A DNA stretch of 64,000 bases from Microbulbifer taiwanensis (GCF_014904815.1 NZ_JACZFR010000012.1:62001-126000); one strand, 5' to 3'. Counted from the stretch's first letter, positions 16,211 through 24,850 are shown. Numbers and translations: made by a program. Notes: generated by a model not told the origin, from the sequence alone.

Positions 16211-18244
16211 ATGACCAAGCTGAACCCCCGCCAGGCGGAGGCGGTGAAATATGTCGACGGCCCCTGCCTGGTGCTGGCCGGCGCCGGCTCCGGCAAGACC
16301 AGCGTGATCACGCGCAAGATCGCCTACCTGATCGAGGAGTGCGGCTACGCCGCGCGCAATATCGCCGCGCTGACCTTCACCAACAAGGCGGCGCGGGAGA
16401 TGAAGGAGCGGGTCGGCAAATTGCTCGCGGGCGCGGATGGCAAGCGCTCCAAGGCCAGCCACGGCCTGACCGTGTCCACCTTCCATAACCTGGGCCTGAA
16501 CATTCTGCGCAAGGAATACCGCGCGGCCGGCTTCAAGCCCGGCTTCTCCATCTTCGACGCCGAGGACGCCCGCGGCCTGATCAAGGAGCTGATGCTGCGC
16601 GATGGCGACCTGGATACCGATCTGCTCGACCGGGTGCAGAACCAGATCTCCAACTGGAAGAACGACATGCTGACTCCGCGCAAGGCCCTGGAGCAGGCGC
16701 AGAGCCCGGGTGAACAGGCGATCGCGGTGGCCTACGGGCGCTACTGCGATGCCCTCAAGGCCTACAACGCGGTGGACTTCGACGACCTGATCCTGCTGCC
16801 GGTGCAGCTGTTCGACACAGATCCGGAACTGCTGCAGCGCTGGCGCAGGAAGATCCGCTACCTGCTGGTGGACGAGTACCAGGACACCAACAACTCCCAG
16901 TACCTGCTGGTGAAACTGCTGGTGGGCGGCCGCGGCGGCCTCACCGTCGTGGGCGACGACGACCAGTCGATCTACGCCTGGCGCGGCGCGCGCCCGGAAA
17001 ACATGAGCCTGCTCAAGCAGGATTTCCCCAACCTGCGCCTGATCAAGCTGGAGCAGAACTACCGCTCCACCAGCCGCATCCTCAAGGTGGCCAACCACCT
17101 GATCGCGCACAACCCGCACGAGTTCGACAAGGCGCTGTGGTCCGACCGAGGCCTCGGCGAAGAGATTCGCGTACTCAAGGTGGCCAATGAAAACGAGGAG
17201 GCCGAGCGGGTCGCCAACGAGATATTCCTGCAGAAGGCGCGCCGCAGCTGCAAATTCATGGATTTCGCCGTGCTCTACCGCGGCAACCACCAGGCGCGGC
17301 TTATTGAAATGAAGCTGCAGGAAAACCAGATTCCCTACCAGATGTCCGGCGGCACCAGCTTCTTCGCCCGCGCGGAGATCAAGGACGTGATGGCATACCT
17401 GCGTCTGTTAGTTAACCCGGACGACGACAACGCCTTCCTGCGTATCATCAACACCCCGCGCCGGCAGATAGGCACCAGCACCCTGGAGGCGCTGGGCAAC
17501 TATGCCAAGGGCCGCGAGATCTCCATGTTCAACGCCTGTTCCGAGATAGGCTTCAGGGAGCATATCAACGAGCAGGGCTACGAACGCCTGAACCGCTTCG
17601 CCCTGTGGCTGGAAGGCGTGCAGCGTAACTGCCGCGACAACAGCCCCGATGCCGCCCTGCGCGAGATGCTCGACGATATCGACTACCCCGGCTGGCTCAG
17701 CCAGAACGCCAGCAGCGAGAAGGTGGCCGAGAAGCGTATGGAGAACGTCTACTGGCTGCTGGAAAGCCTGAACAAGATCATGGAGGGCACCGACGACGAG
17801 CTGGAGCAGGACGTGCGCCTGGAACAGGCCATTTCCAAGCTGATTCTCAGGGACATGCTCGAGCGCCAGGAGGAGGAAGAGGCCACCGACAAGGTCAGCC
17901 TGATGACCCTGCACGCGTCCAAGGGCCTGGAATACCCGCACGTGTTCATGATCGGCATGGAGGAAAACCTGCTGCCGCACCGCAACAGCATCGAGGACGA
18001 CAATATCGAGGAGGAGCGCCGCCTCACCTACGTCGGCATCACCCGCGCCCAGCGCACCCTGACCATGACCCTGGCCGGCAAACGCAAGCAGTTCGGCGAG
18101 ACCCAGGACACCACCCCCAGCCGCTTCCTCGACGAGCTGCCGGAGGAGGATTGTGAATTCGAGGGCTTCGGCAAGGCGACGCCGGAGCAGAACCAGGCCA
18201 AGGGGGAGGAGACGCTGGGGTCGCTGCTCAGTATGTTTGACTGA
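16211..18244 (+). CDS. rep: ATP-dependent DNA helicase Rep
   Basis: 677 residues, matching Rep (~670) rather than UvrD (~720). Superfamily 1A motifs are in order: LNPRQAEAV (Q motif), AGAGSGKT (Walker A), LTFTNKAAREM (Ia), LLVDEYQDTN (II), GDDDQSIYAWRGA (III), LEQNYRS (IV), LMTLHASKGLEYPHVF (V) and YVGITRAQ (VI). Rep is a 3'-5' helicase that removes proteins ahead of replication forks. It stands alone and ends in a hairpin terminator. Confidence 0.95.
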   Translation: MTKLNPRQAEAVKYVDGPCLVLAGAGSGKTSVITRKIAYLIEECGYAARNIAALTFTNKAAREMKERVGKLLAGADGKRSKASHGLTVSTFHNLGLNILRKEYRAAGFKPGFSIFDAEDARGLIKELMLRDGDLDTDLLDRVQNQISNWKNDMLTPRKALEQAQSPGEQAIAVAYGRYCDALKAYNAVDFDDLILLPVQLFDTDPELLQRWRRKIRYLLVDEYQDTNNSQYLLVKLLVGGRGGLTVVGDDDQSIYAWRGARPENMSLLKQDFPNLRLIKLEQNYRSTSRILKVANHLIAHNPHEFDKALWSDRGLGEEIRVLKVANENEEAERVANEIFLQKARRSCKFMDFAVLYRGNHQARLIEMKLQENQIPYQMSGGTSFFARAEIKDVMAYLRLLVNPDDDNAFLRIINTPRRQIGTSTLEALGNYAKGREISMFNACSEIGFREHINEQGYERLNRFALWLEGVQRNCRDNSPDAALREMLDDIDYPGWLSQNASSEKVAEKRMENVYWLLESLNKIMEGTDDELEQDVRLEQAISKLILRDMLERQEEEEATDKVSLMTLHASKGLEYPHVFMIGMEENLLPHRNSIEDDNIEEERRLTYVGITRAQRTLTMTLAGKRKQFGETQDTTPSRFLDELPEEDCEFEGFGKATPEQNQAKGEETLGSLLSMFD

Positions 18245-18267
18245 CAGGACCCGGGTAAAACCTCCCC

Positions 18268-18301
18268 TGTAGGAGCGGCGGGGCGGCCATCCGCTCCTAC
18301 A
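18268..18301 (+). terminator. Hairpin after rep
   Basis: TGTAGGAGCGG pairs perfectly with CCGCTCCTACA around a 12-base loop, 24 bases past the rep stop. It has no T-run but resembles the common Pseudomonas-type GTAGGAGCGG repeats that end transcripts or protect 3' ends. Confidence 0.55.
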
Positions 18302-18331
18302 AAGGCATAAAACCTTCCGCAGCAACAAAAA

Positions 18332-18354
18332 AAGGCCGCTCAATGAGCGGCCTT
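18332..18354 (-). terminator. Intrinsic terminator of the cytochrome c5 gene
   Basis: AAGGCCGCTC and GAGCGGCCTT form a perfect 10-bp stem with a 3-base loop; read leftward it runs into seven T's. It lies 25 bases past the cytochrome stop. Confidence 0.85.
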
Positions 18355-18378
18355 CTCGCAATCGAAGTAAGCAGTCGC

Positions 18379-18792
18379 TTACTTGCTGCCTTCCACCATG
18401 TAATCCACGGCGGCCTTGACCTCGTCGTCGCTGCAGTCCATGCACAGGCCCTTGGCCGGCATGGCGTTGAAGCCGCCGATCGCGTGGGTGTAGAGGGTAT
18501 CGATACCCTTGCCGATACGCGGGCCCCAGGCGCCGGCGTCGCCCAATTTGGGGGCACCGGCGGCACCAGTGCCGTGGCAGGTGGCGCAGGTGGCCTTGTA
18601 AACTTCTTCACCGCTGCGGGCCGCACCGCCCGCCGCCGGCGCTGCCGCTACCGCCGCCGCGCATTCGTCGCCCTGCATGCAGGTCTCGCCCACCGGCGCG
18701 ATACGCTGGGCTATCTCCTCGTCCACAGACTGCGCCACCGCAGCTGCCGCCCCAACGGCCAGCGCCGCCACAATACCCAAAATCTTCTTCAT
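18379..18792 (-). CDS. Cytochrome c5-like periplasmic c-type cytochrome
   Basis: 137 residues. A signal peptide (~20 residues, AAAAVAQS) exports it. A single heme site CATCH at residues ~69-73 and a following methionine (NAMPAKG) as the likely distal ligand define a class I cytochrome c. An extra cysteine pair (GLCMDCSDDEV) is typical of cytochrome c5. Two further cysteines (ETCMQGDEC) lie in the N-terminal linker. It would carry electrons between periplasmic redox partners. Divergent from the tRNA-Arg locus. Confidence 0.85.
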   Translation of the reverse strand: MKKILGIVAALAVGAAAAVAQSVDEEIAQRIAPVGETCMQGDECAAAVAAAPAAGGAARSGEEVYKATCATCHGTGAAGAPKLGDAGAWGPRIGKGIDTLYTHAIGGFNAMPAKGLCMDCSDDEVKAAVDYMVEGSK

Positions 18793-18944
18793 CCTATCCC
18801 CCTAAAGGCCGACTTTCCCCTAATGGCCGACTCGGGCGGCCCATAGACTACCGGCACACTGCCGCATACTTCTACCAGCGGCGCATTATAAGCATTGTGT
18901 TGCCCGCTGCGAAGGGCGCCAGAACACAAAGGCCGCAATCCGCT

Positions 18945-18972
18945 TTGCCCGACCACCGCCCTTCTGTATAAT
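18945..18972 (+). promoter_or_regulatory. Sigma70-type promoter of the tRNA-Arg locus
   Basis: TTGCCC at 18945-18950 and a consensus TATAAT at 18967-18972 with a 16-base spacer. It lies 12 bases before the truncated tRNA copy and about 180 bases before the intact tRNA, so the primary transcript has an unusually long leader. Confidence 0.7.
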
Positions 18973-18983
18973 CCGCGTCCTCC

Positions 18984-19002
18984 CCGCCCCTAGCTCAGCT
19001 GG
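18984..19002 (+). pseudogene. Truncated copy of tRNA-Arg 5' end
   Basis: CCGCCCC TAGCTCAGCTGG repeats the first 19 bases of the intact tRNA at 19153, then the sequence diverges. It sits exactly where the mature tRNA would be expected behind the promoter. A tRNA gene seems to have been split by insertion or partial duplication. Confidence 0.7.
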
Positions 19003-19152
19003 GTGAGGCAAGCGTTTGCAACGCACCGCGTTGCGCGCAGCCGAACGACGCCAATCTGTGATTGGCGGCCGGGCCCGAAGGGGAGCGTTGCCGGAAGCCG
19101 CAGGCTTCCCGCCCCGAAGCAGGCACTACACCTGCTGGCAACAAAAAGTTAC

Positions 19153-19229
19153 CCGCCCCTAGCTCAGCTGGATAGAGCGTTGCCCTCCGGAGGCAAAGGT
19201 CAGAGGTTCGAATCCTCTGGGGCGGGCCA
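19153..19229 (+). tRNA. tRNA-Arg (anticodon CCG)
   Basis: 77 bases with all arms: acceptor CCGCCCC/GGGGCGG, D-arm GCTC-AGCTGGATA-GAGC, anticodon stem TTGCC/GGCAA around loop CTCCGGA (anticodon CCG, reading CGG), and T-arm AGAGG-TTCGAAT-CCTCT. Discriminator G and an encoded CCA follow. Its 3' end is part of a 27-bp perfect inverted repeat (see 19220-19280). Confidence 0.95.
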
Positions 19230-19280
19230 TATACAAAAACGGCCACCCTTGCAGTGGCCGTTTTTGTATATGGCCCGCCC
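19220..19280. repeat. 27-bp perfect inverted repeat that includes the tRNA-Arg 3' end
   Basis: The left arm 19220-19246 contains the last tRNA bases and CCA; the right arm 19254-19280 is its exact inverse, with a 7-base loop. The inner part (ACGGCCAC/GTGGCCGT followed by five T's) works as the tRNA terminator. The outer part copies the tRNA acceptor 3' strand in reverse, which is not needed for termination. Confidence 0.9.
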
Positions 19281-19320
19281 AGGCGCTCCTTTTTTGTATA
19301 TGGCCCGCCCAGGCGCTCAG
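19261..19320. repeat. 30-bp tandem repeat (two units) after tRNA-Arg
   Basis: Units 19261-19290 and 19291-19320 differ only in the last two bases. Each contains TTTTTGTATATGGCCCGCCC, the reverse of the tRNA 3' end plus terminator. The second unit is followed by GATTCGAACCTCC, which is the reverse of a tRNA T-loop. These look like remnants of tRNA-Arg 3' ends in inverted orientation. Confidence 0.75.
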
Positions 19321-19435
19321 ATTCGAACCTCCATTCCCACCCCGAACCACAGGAAGCCGGTCCCTCTCGGCGGAACCCACGGCGCCCGGCGGCGTCTCAG
19401 AGTGCAGATCCCGATAAGCAGCCCCAGCCTCCACA

Positions 19436-20116
19436 ATGCCCCGCTTACTGAAACGCGCCTTCAGGCTCACACTCTGGTTCTGCGCCGCCTTTGCGACGGT
19501 CACCGCCGTGCCGGTTCTGGCACTGCGCTGGATAGATCCACCCAGCTCAGCGGTGATCCAGTCCTGGCAGCAACACAGCGGGCGCGAGGCTCAGCAGCAG
19601 TGGCGTCCGCTGGAAAAGATATCCCCCAACCTGCAGATGGCCGTTATCGCCGCTGAGGACCAGAAGTTTCGCCACCACCACGGCTTCGATTTCGCCTCGC
19701 TGCAGAAAGCCCTGAGTGAGACGCGCAGGCGCACTCGCGGTGCCAGCACCATCACCCAGCAGACGGCCAAGAACCTCTATCTGTGGAACGACCGCAGCTA
19801 CCTGCGCAAGGGGCTGGAGGCCTGGTTTACCCTGCTGATAGAGCTGTTCTGGTCCAAGGAGCGGATACTGGAGGTCTACCTGAATATTGCCGAGTTCGGC
19901 GAGGGGATCTACGGCGCCGAGGCCGCGGCGAGAAACTTTTTCGGCACATCTGCGCAGCATATCAGTCGCCGGCAGGCCGGGCTGATGGCCGCGGTCCTGC
20001 CGAGCCCCAGGCGAATGTCGGCAAAGATACCTTCCCGCTATGTGCGCAGCCGCGCATCGACCATCGATCGACAGGTCCGGCAACTGGGCGGCACCGTCTA
20101 CCTGAAAGGGCTGTGA
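19436..20116 (+). CDS. mtgA: Monofunctional peptidoglycan glycosyltransferase MtgA
   Basis: 226 residues, the family's usual size. One membrane anchor (~8-30) is followed by a glycosyltransferase 51 domain: AAEDQKFRHHHGFD (with the catalytic Glu), GASTITQQTAKNLYLW, KERILEVYLNIAEFGEGIYG (second Glu) and RRQAGLMAAVLPSP. It polymerises lipid II into glycan strands on the outer face of the inner membrane without a transpeptidase domain. It starts about 200 bases after the tRNA and has no obvious ribosome site at the ATG used. Confidence 0.93.
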   Translation: MPRLLKRAFRLTLWFCAAFATVTAVPVLALRWIDPPSSAVIQSWQQHSGREAQQQWRPLEKISPNLQMAVIAAEDQKFRHHHGFDFASLQKALSETRRRTRGASTITQQTAKNLYLWNDRSYLRKGLEAWFTLLIELFWSKERILEVYLNIAEFGEGIYGAEAAARNFFGTSAQHISRRQAGLMAAVLPSPRRMSAKIPSRYVRSRASTIDRQVRQLGGTVYLKGL

Positions 20117-20142
20117 AAACGAATTCGGTCACGGGGTCTGAA

Positions 20143-20222
20143 TGTAGGATGGGCAAAGGAGCGCAGCGACGTGCCCATCTTCCGCGACCTTGACGGGCAC
20201 GCTTCGCTTTGCCCATCCCACG
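20143..20222. repeat. Dispersed repeat, family B, copy 1
   Basis: An ~80-base element with imperfect inverted ends (TGTAGGATGGGCAAAG ... CTTTGCCCATCCCA). Its first 41 bases are identical to the inverse of the end of the copy at 24747-24826. Non-coding, in the gap after mtgA. Confidence 0.75.
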
Positions 20223-20353
20223 AAAATTGCCATATCAACTCTTAACTCGGTGCCTTTCGGTTCTGACCGGCCATTCACTCCTCTCGTGGACCCGGTGCCC
20301 CGCGACCATACAATTTCAGCGTTTTCTGGCGTAACCATTTCCCGGGTGACCAA

Positions 20354-20986
20354 GTGAAGAATATTTGCAGCGCACTACTTGTCCTATCGATGTTTTTTGC
20401 CATGTCCACGCCGTCATATGCGGCCCAACCGGATTGCACCAAACCCGGTAAGTGCAAGGCACTGGACCTGCACAACCAGGTGCGCAAGAACCTGAACGCC
20501 GGTCGCCTGCCCAACAGCCCCAAACCCAACCCGCCGGTGGCCATGCTGAAATACGACAGGGCGCTGGCGCGCACCGCCCACAACTGGTCGGCGGCGCAGT
20601 GCCGCTCCGGTCCCGGACACAACAACAAACGCAGGGAGCACTTCATTGCCAATGGCGGCAATCCGGCCTACTCCTCCATCGGTGAAAATATTTTCTTTTA
20701 CTCCGCGCGCCTGCCGGAAGAAGTCGCCCTGACCCAGGCCGTGGCGAGCTGGGCTGCGGAAGCGGGACAGTATCGATATCGCCCCTTCAAGGATCTCACC
20801 ACCGGCCACTACAGCCAGCTGATCTGGGACAACATGAATGCCTTCGACGCGAACGGCAAGAAGCTGCCGCGCGCGGTGGGTTGCGGTGTCTACTACTGTG
20901 TAAAGGGTAAATTCCGGACCATAGTGACCTGTAACTACGCGCCCTCGGGAAATATCTACAAGCACCTGCCCTACCGTACCGACTAG
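20354..20986 (+). CDS. Secreted CAP/SCP-domain protein
   Basis: 210 residues from a GTG start, with a clear signal peptide ending TPSYAAQ. The CAP (CRISP/antigen 5/PR-1) fold is shown by LHNQVRKNLNAG, LARTAHNWSAAQC, IGENIFF, GHYSQLIWDN and the closing CNYAPSGN. The His and Glu of the central cavity are present. Several cysteines support a periplasmic or extracellular disulfide-bonded protein. Bacterial members are poorly characterised (sterol or lipid binding, proteolysis proposed). Confidence 0.85.
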   Translation: MKNICSALLVLSMFFAMSTPSYAAQPDCTKPGKCKALDLHNQVRKNLNAGRLPNSPKPNPPVAMLKYDRALARTAHNWSAAQCRSGPGHNNKRREHFIANGGNPAYSSIGENIFFYSARLPEEVALTQAVASWAAEAGQYRYRPFKDLTTGHYSQLIWDNMNAFDANGKKLPRAVGCGVYYCVKGKFRTIVTCNYAPSGNIYKHLPYRTD

Positions 20987-21134
20987 TTTTACCGGCGCTC
21001 AGAGGTATTTCCCTTAGTGACCCGGGTGCTCTCTACGACCGAATACTGATTGTCACGAATCAGTCACGTCACCGTATCAATCGCCCCCTAATATCCAGCA
21101 CCTCGAAACACCGACAACAAGTGCTGGAGTCACC

Positions 21135-23393
21135 ATGAAAAAAGCAGCAAAAAGGACTTTCCCCGTATCCCTCCTGTCCTGCCTGATCGCGGCGGCAGCC
21201 TCGCCCTCGGTACAGGCGCAGGCCGGCGATTCGCAAATGCTGGAAGAGATTATCGTCACCGCGCAGAAGCGCGAGCAGTCGATCGTCGATGTGCCGCTGA
21301 CCATCAGCAGCCTGGACAGGGAGACCCTGAAGGACCTGGGTATCGATCGCTTCGACAGCCTGTCAGACATGGTGCCCGGCCTTGTGGTACAGCAGCAGAG
21401 CGTCAACAACAACGGCTATGTGATCCGCGGCATCACCTCCGACGACGGCAGCGCGCCCGGTGCCGCGCGGGTCTCCGTATACCTGAACGGCACCGACGTG
21501 TCCCGCTCGCGCGCCTCCTACTTCGAGGTCTACGACATGGAGCGCATCGAAGTGGTCAAAGGGCCCCAGTCGACCCTGTTCGGCACCGCCGCCTCCATCG
21601 GCGCCATGAGCTTTATCACCGCCAAACCCCAGCGGGAATTCGCCTCCGCGCTGACCGTCGGCGGCGGCGATTACGCTATGCGCAAGATCGAGGGCATGGT
21701 TACCGGCGGCGGTGAAACACTGCAGGGCCGCCTGGCCTTCGTCTCCCGCGAGCGCGACGGCTACATTGAAAACACCAGCGGCGAAGCGGACCTGAACGGC
21801 TACGAGCGCTTCGCCTACCGCCCCAGCCTGCGCATTGCGCCCAACGAGAGCCTGACCATCGACCTGGTCTACAACTACGACAAGGCCGAGGACCCGGGCA
21901 CCGCCTTCGTCAACGAGGCCTTCCTGTTCACCGACGACGCCGCGCTGAGCGTGCCGGATAACGACGTGCTGGGCATGGACGATATCGGCGTCGACCGCAC
22001 CGTTAAGGATTTCAACGCGACCGTCTCCTGGGAACTCAGCGACAGCCTGGCGCTCACCTATATCGGCGCCCAGCGCGAATACGATTCCCTCGAGGCCTTC
22101 GATGCCGACGGGACCGGCTACGAAATGCTGAACTTCTCCGAGGAAGCCACCGGCGACCAGAGCAGCCACGAACTGCGCCTGAATTTCAGCGGCGAGCGTA
22201 TCAATGGTTTTGTCGGTGCCAGCTATTTTCAAGAAGAGGCCGAGCAGTTCGTCGGTTTCGCCTCCGAGGAAGGGCTCTTCCTCAGCTGTGCCGGTGCACT
22301 CGCCCTCGCGGGAATCGAAAGCTGCAACGGCGATGCCACCGCACTGCTGACCGGCGGCCTGGTCTCCGCCCTGCCCTACGAGAGCTACTATGCCAACGGC
22401 GCCGACAACAGCAGCCTGAACCTGTTCGCCGACGTCTCCTACCTGATCACCCCGGAGCTGGAGGCCACCGTCGGCGCGCGCCTGATCGAAGAGGAGCGCG
22501 AGTCCAGTTATCGCAGCGCACTGCCGCCGTCGGCGATACTGGCCGCCCAGGGTATCAACAGCGATCTCTTCTTCGGCCTGGCACTGAACACCCAGGGCGA
22601 GACCATTGCGGGCGACACCGACAACTCCGCGCTGCTGCCGCGCTTCAACCTGCTCTACACCCTGAACGACAGCGCCAACCTCTACGGCACCGTCTCCCGC
22701 GGCGAACGCGCGCAGGTGATCGACATGGCCTCCGGTGTGGAGAGCATCATTCCGGCGGAGGAGATCACCAACTACGAGTTCGGCCTCAAGGGTCGCCTGA
22801 GCGACACAGCGCTGGATTACTCGCTGGCCGTCTTCTACCAGGACTACGAGAACTTCCAGGTCAACGTGGTCGACCAGGACAGCGGCCAGATCCGCACCGA
22901 GAACGCCGGCTCCGCCACCAACACCGGCATAGAGGCAGACCTGCGCTGGAGCGCCACCGAAAACCTGATGCTGCTGGCCAACGCCGCCTATATCGATGCC
23001 GGTATCGACGACGATACCAACAACGGCACCTACGCCGGCAACCAGTTCCGCCTGCAACCGGAGTTCACCGGTGCGCTCAGCTATATCTACGAAATGCCAA
23101 TCAACGCCGCACTGCTGTTTACCAGCAGCGGCAGCTGGAGCTACAGGTCATCGGTGTATTTCGATATCGAGAACCGCTTCGAGGAAGACGCGGTGGATCT
23201 GCTCAACCTGCGCGCGGGCATCGCGGCCAGCGACCGCAACTGGACCCTGAACCTGGCGGCGAGCAACCTGCTGGACGAGGAGTACATCATGGACGCAGGC
23301 AACAGCGGCGATGCCTTCGGTTTCCCCACTTATATCCAGGGCGCACCGCGCACCCTGAGCCTGGAGTTCAGCAAGCAGTTCGGCGCTTTCTGA
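21135..23393 (+). CDS. TonB-dependent outer membrane receptor
   Basis: 752 residues with a signal peptide (ending SPSVQAQA), a TonB-box-like EEIIVTAQKREQS, a plug domain (VPLTISSLDRETL ... RIEVVKGPQSTLFG) and a 22-strand-type barrel ending in aromatic Phe. GGAG lies 7 bases before the ATG. The wording of the N-terminal region is that of the Sphingomonad/Microbulbifer class that takes up sugars, vitamins or siderophores; the substrate is not assignable. It stands alone and ends at a strong terminator. Confidence 0.92.
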   Translation: MKKAAKRTFPVSLLSCLIAAAASPSVQAQAGDSQMLEEIIVTAQKREQSIVDVPLTISSLDRETLKDLGIDRFDSLSDMVPGLVVQQQSVNNNGYVIRGITSDDGSAPGAARVSVYLNGTDVSRSRASYFEVYDMERIEVVKGPQSTLFGTAASIGAMSFITAKPQREFASALTVGGGDYAMRKIEGMVTGGGETLQGRLAFVSRERDGYIENTSGEADLNGYERFAYRPSLRIAPNESLTIDLVYNYDKAEDPGTAFVNEAFLFTDDAALSVPDNDVLGMDDIGVDRTVKDFNATVSWELSDSLALTYIGAQREYDSLEAFDADGTGYEMLNFSEEATGDQSSHELRLNFSGERINGFVGASYFQEEAEQFVGFASEEGLFLSCAGALALAGIESCNGDATALLTGGLVSALPYESYYANGADNSSLNLFADVSYLITPELEATVGARLIEEERESSYRSALPPSAILAAQGINSDLFFGLALNTQGETIAGDTDNSALLPRFNLLYTLNDSANLYGTVSRGERAQVIDMASGVESIIPAEEITNYEFGLKGRLSDTALDYSLAVFYQDYENFQVNVVDQDSGQIRTENAGSATNTGIEADLRWSATENLMLLANAAYIDAGIDDDTNNGTYAGNQFRLQPEFTGALSYIYEMPINAALLFTSSGSWSYRSSVYFDIENRFEEDAVDLLNLRAGIAASDRNWTLNLAASNLLDEEYIMDAGNSGDAFGFPTYIQGAPRTLSLEFSKQFGAF

Positions 23394-23420
23394 GCGACGG
23401 CAACTGCGCCCATCAACAAG

Positions 23421-23452
23421 AATGCCGGCGCTCCAGGCGCTGGCATTTTTGT
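23421..23452 (+). terminator. Intrinsic terminator of the TonB receptor gene
   Basis: AATGCC-GCGC pairs with GCGC-GGCATT (one internal mismatch) and is followed by five T's, 28 bases past the receptor stop. Confidence 0.85.
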
Positions 23453-23468
23453 TCCACCATTCAACCGG

Positions 23469-24179
23469 CTACGCGGTGTCAGTCGATAGATGGGAATACC
23501 AGGCGCGGATCAGCCCCGCCTGGTAGAAGGGTGTCGCGCTGCCGAAACCGCCGCACTCGATAATCTTTTCCACCTGCTCCGCGGGCAGCACGGCCACATC
23601 GCGACCGTAGGCATTGCGCATATTGTCCAGCCCCTCGGGCGGCATGTCGGCGGCCCAGCGCATCATGCGCAGCCACACCTCCAGCAGGCTGCGGTAGGCC
23701 GCGGAAGCCATATCGGATGAGAGGTCGGAACTCACCAGTATTCCACCGGGCTGCAGGCGACAGGCGATATCGCGGAAAAACGCCGCGCGCTCTTCGCGCT
23801 CAAGAATAAACTGGGAGACCAGCAGTGCACTGGCGCCGTGGAATTCCGCCGCGGCCGGCAGCAATTCCACATAACCCCGATGAAAATGGCAGCGATCGGC
23901 GAAGCCCGCCTCCACGGCATTGCGGCGGCATACCTCCAGCATCGCCGCCGACGGCTCCACCACGGTAAAGTGCCAGCGCGGAAATTTTCCGGCCAGGTAG
24001 CGCAGCTCCGCCCCGGTACCGGCGCCCACACAGAGGAAATGGGCATCCCCGGGCAATTCGGACAACAGTGCCCCCATCAGCAGATGCAGGGCCTCGTTCA
24101 ATGCGGACAGCCGGGCCCACTGGCTGTCGTAGCGGTCGGCCATCTGGTCGAAGGCCTCGCGTATGGATTCTCGCTGCAT
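23469..24179 (-). CDS. Class I SAM-dependent methyltransferase
   Basis: 236 residues. The SAM-binding motif I is FLCVGAGTGAEL (~48-60), followed by VVEPSAAMLEV (motif II acidic residue) and LQPGGILVSSDL (post-motif). The layout resembles small-molecule methyltransferases of the UbiE/tRNA-trmO neighbourhood type; the substrate is unknown. It lies 40 bases downstream of the Rrf2 regulator on the same strand and is probably controlled by it. Confidence 0.82.
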   Translation of the reverse strand: MQRESIREAFDQMADRYDSQWARLSALNEALHLLMGALLSELPGDAHFLCVGAGTGAELRYLAGKFPRWHFTVVEPSAAMLEVCRRNAVEAGFADRCHFHRGYVELLPAAAEFHGASALLVSQFILEREERAAFFRDIACRLQPGGILVSSDLSSDMASAAYRSLLEVWLRMMRWAADMPPEGLDNMRNAYGRDVAVLPAEQVEKIIECGGFGSATPFYQAGLIRAWYSHLSTDTA

Positions 24180-24218
24180 GCCGGTCTCCTGATAATTAAT
24201 TCGCAGTCTCCTGCGCGG

Positions 24219-24674
24219 CTAGTGCCTATGCTGGTCGCAGGTGCTGGCATTGCGTTTTCTGCGCCGGCTGAAGTCCCGGCTCAGGGACGCCAGGGTGATA
24301 CTGTGGAAGCGCTCCAGCAGCAGCGCCTCCGCCGCCTCGAAAGCGTCGCTCATGGCCGCATTCACGGCCTGCTCCACCAGGCAGCCGGGGGATTCGGTGC
24401 GATTGCCCAGCGCCAGTACGCCGGGTGCGCCCAGGGCGAGGTGGATGTCGTACAGGGTGACGGACTCCAGGTCGCGCGCCAGACGCCAGCCGCCGCCGTG
24501 GCCTTTTTCCGACTGCACCAGTCCCTCCTTGCGCAAGCCGCCGAGGATGCGCCGGATCACCACCGGGTTGGTCTGCATCATGCCCGCCAGGGCCTCGGAC
24601 GTGACCGGGCCATCGGCCTCGGCCATATGCAGGAGCAGGTGGAGTACGCCGGAAAGTCTGCTGTCTCTCTTCAT
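24219..24674 (-). CDS. Rrf2-family transcriptional regulator
   Basis: 151 residues starting MKRDSRLSGVLH, the standard Rrf2 start; the longer frame from 24710 lies over the operator. A winged helix-turn-helix (SEALAGMMQTNPVVIRRILGGLRKEGLVQSEKGHGGGW) fills the first ~65 residues. Only one cysteine (SPGCLVEQ) lies in the region where NsrR/IscR carry three, so it is unlikely to hold an iron-sulfur cluster and is closer to YwnA-type members. A palindrome covers its start codon, indicating autorepression. The methyltransferase gene follows. Confidence 0.88.
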   Translation of the reverse strand: MKRDSRLSGVLHLLLHMAEADGPVTSEALAGMMQTNPVVIRRILGGLRKEGLVQSEKGHGGGWRLARDLESVTLYDIHLALGAPGVLALGNRTESPGCLVEQAVNAAMSDAFEAAEALLLERFHSITLASLSRDFSRRRKRNASTCDQHRH

Positions 24675-24694
24675 GTAACTTAAAATATTACATG
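24672..24694. promoter_or_regulatory. Rrf2 operator palindrome over the regulator's own start codon
   Basis: CATGTAA and TTACATG are perfect inverted copies 9 bases apart (23 bases in all), rich in A+T at the centre. Size, half-site and centre are like the NsrR/Rrf2 consensus. It includes the ATG, so bound regulator would block expression of itself and of the methyltransferase. Confidence 0.7.
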
Positions 24695-24746
24695 AAAGTG
24701 GTGAACGCAATCTTTGTGGAGGAAATCAGGGGAGGCTGGGAGTAAC

Positions 24747-24826
24747 TGTAGGATGAGCAAAGCGCAGCGTGCCCATCGGCGCCGTGGAAGATGGGCACGT
24801 CGCTGCGCTCCTTTGCCCATCCTACA
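24747..24826. repeat. Dispersed repeat, family B, copy 2 (inverted)
   Basis: Starts TGTAGGATGAGCAAAGCGCAG and ends CTTTGCCCATCCTACA; its inverse matches the copy at 20143 for 41 bases without change, then diverges in the centre. Confidence 0.75.
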
Positions 24827-24850
24827 AATCGGGCTCCTACAGCGTGGCTT

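Larger units (their letters stand above)
18793..19152. other. 360-base gap: tRNA promoter, tRNA 5' fragment and spacer
   Basis: Holds the cytochrome promoter region on the left, then a tRNA-type promoter at 18945-18972, a truncated copy of the tRNA-Arg 5' end at 18984-19002, and ~150 bases of G+C-rich spacer before the intact tRNA. No protein gene is credible in it. Confidence 0.6.

Noticed and set aside
16151-17290. 379-codon minus-strand frame
   Set aside because: Antisense to rep, whose helicase motifs are all present.
21363-23057. 564-codon minus-strand frame
   Set aside because: Antisense to the TonB receptor; valine/glycine-rich shadow without start signals.
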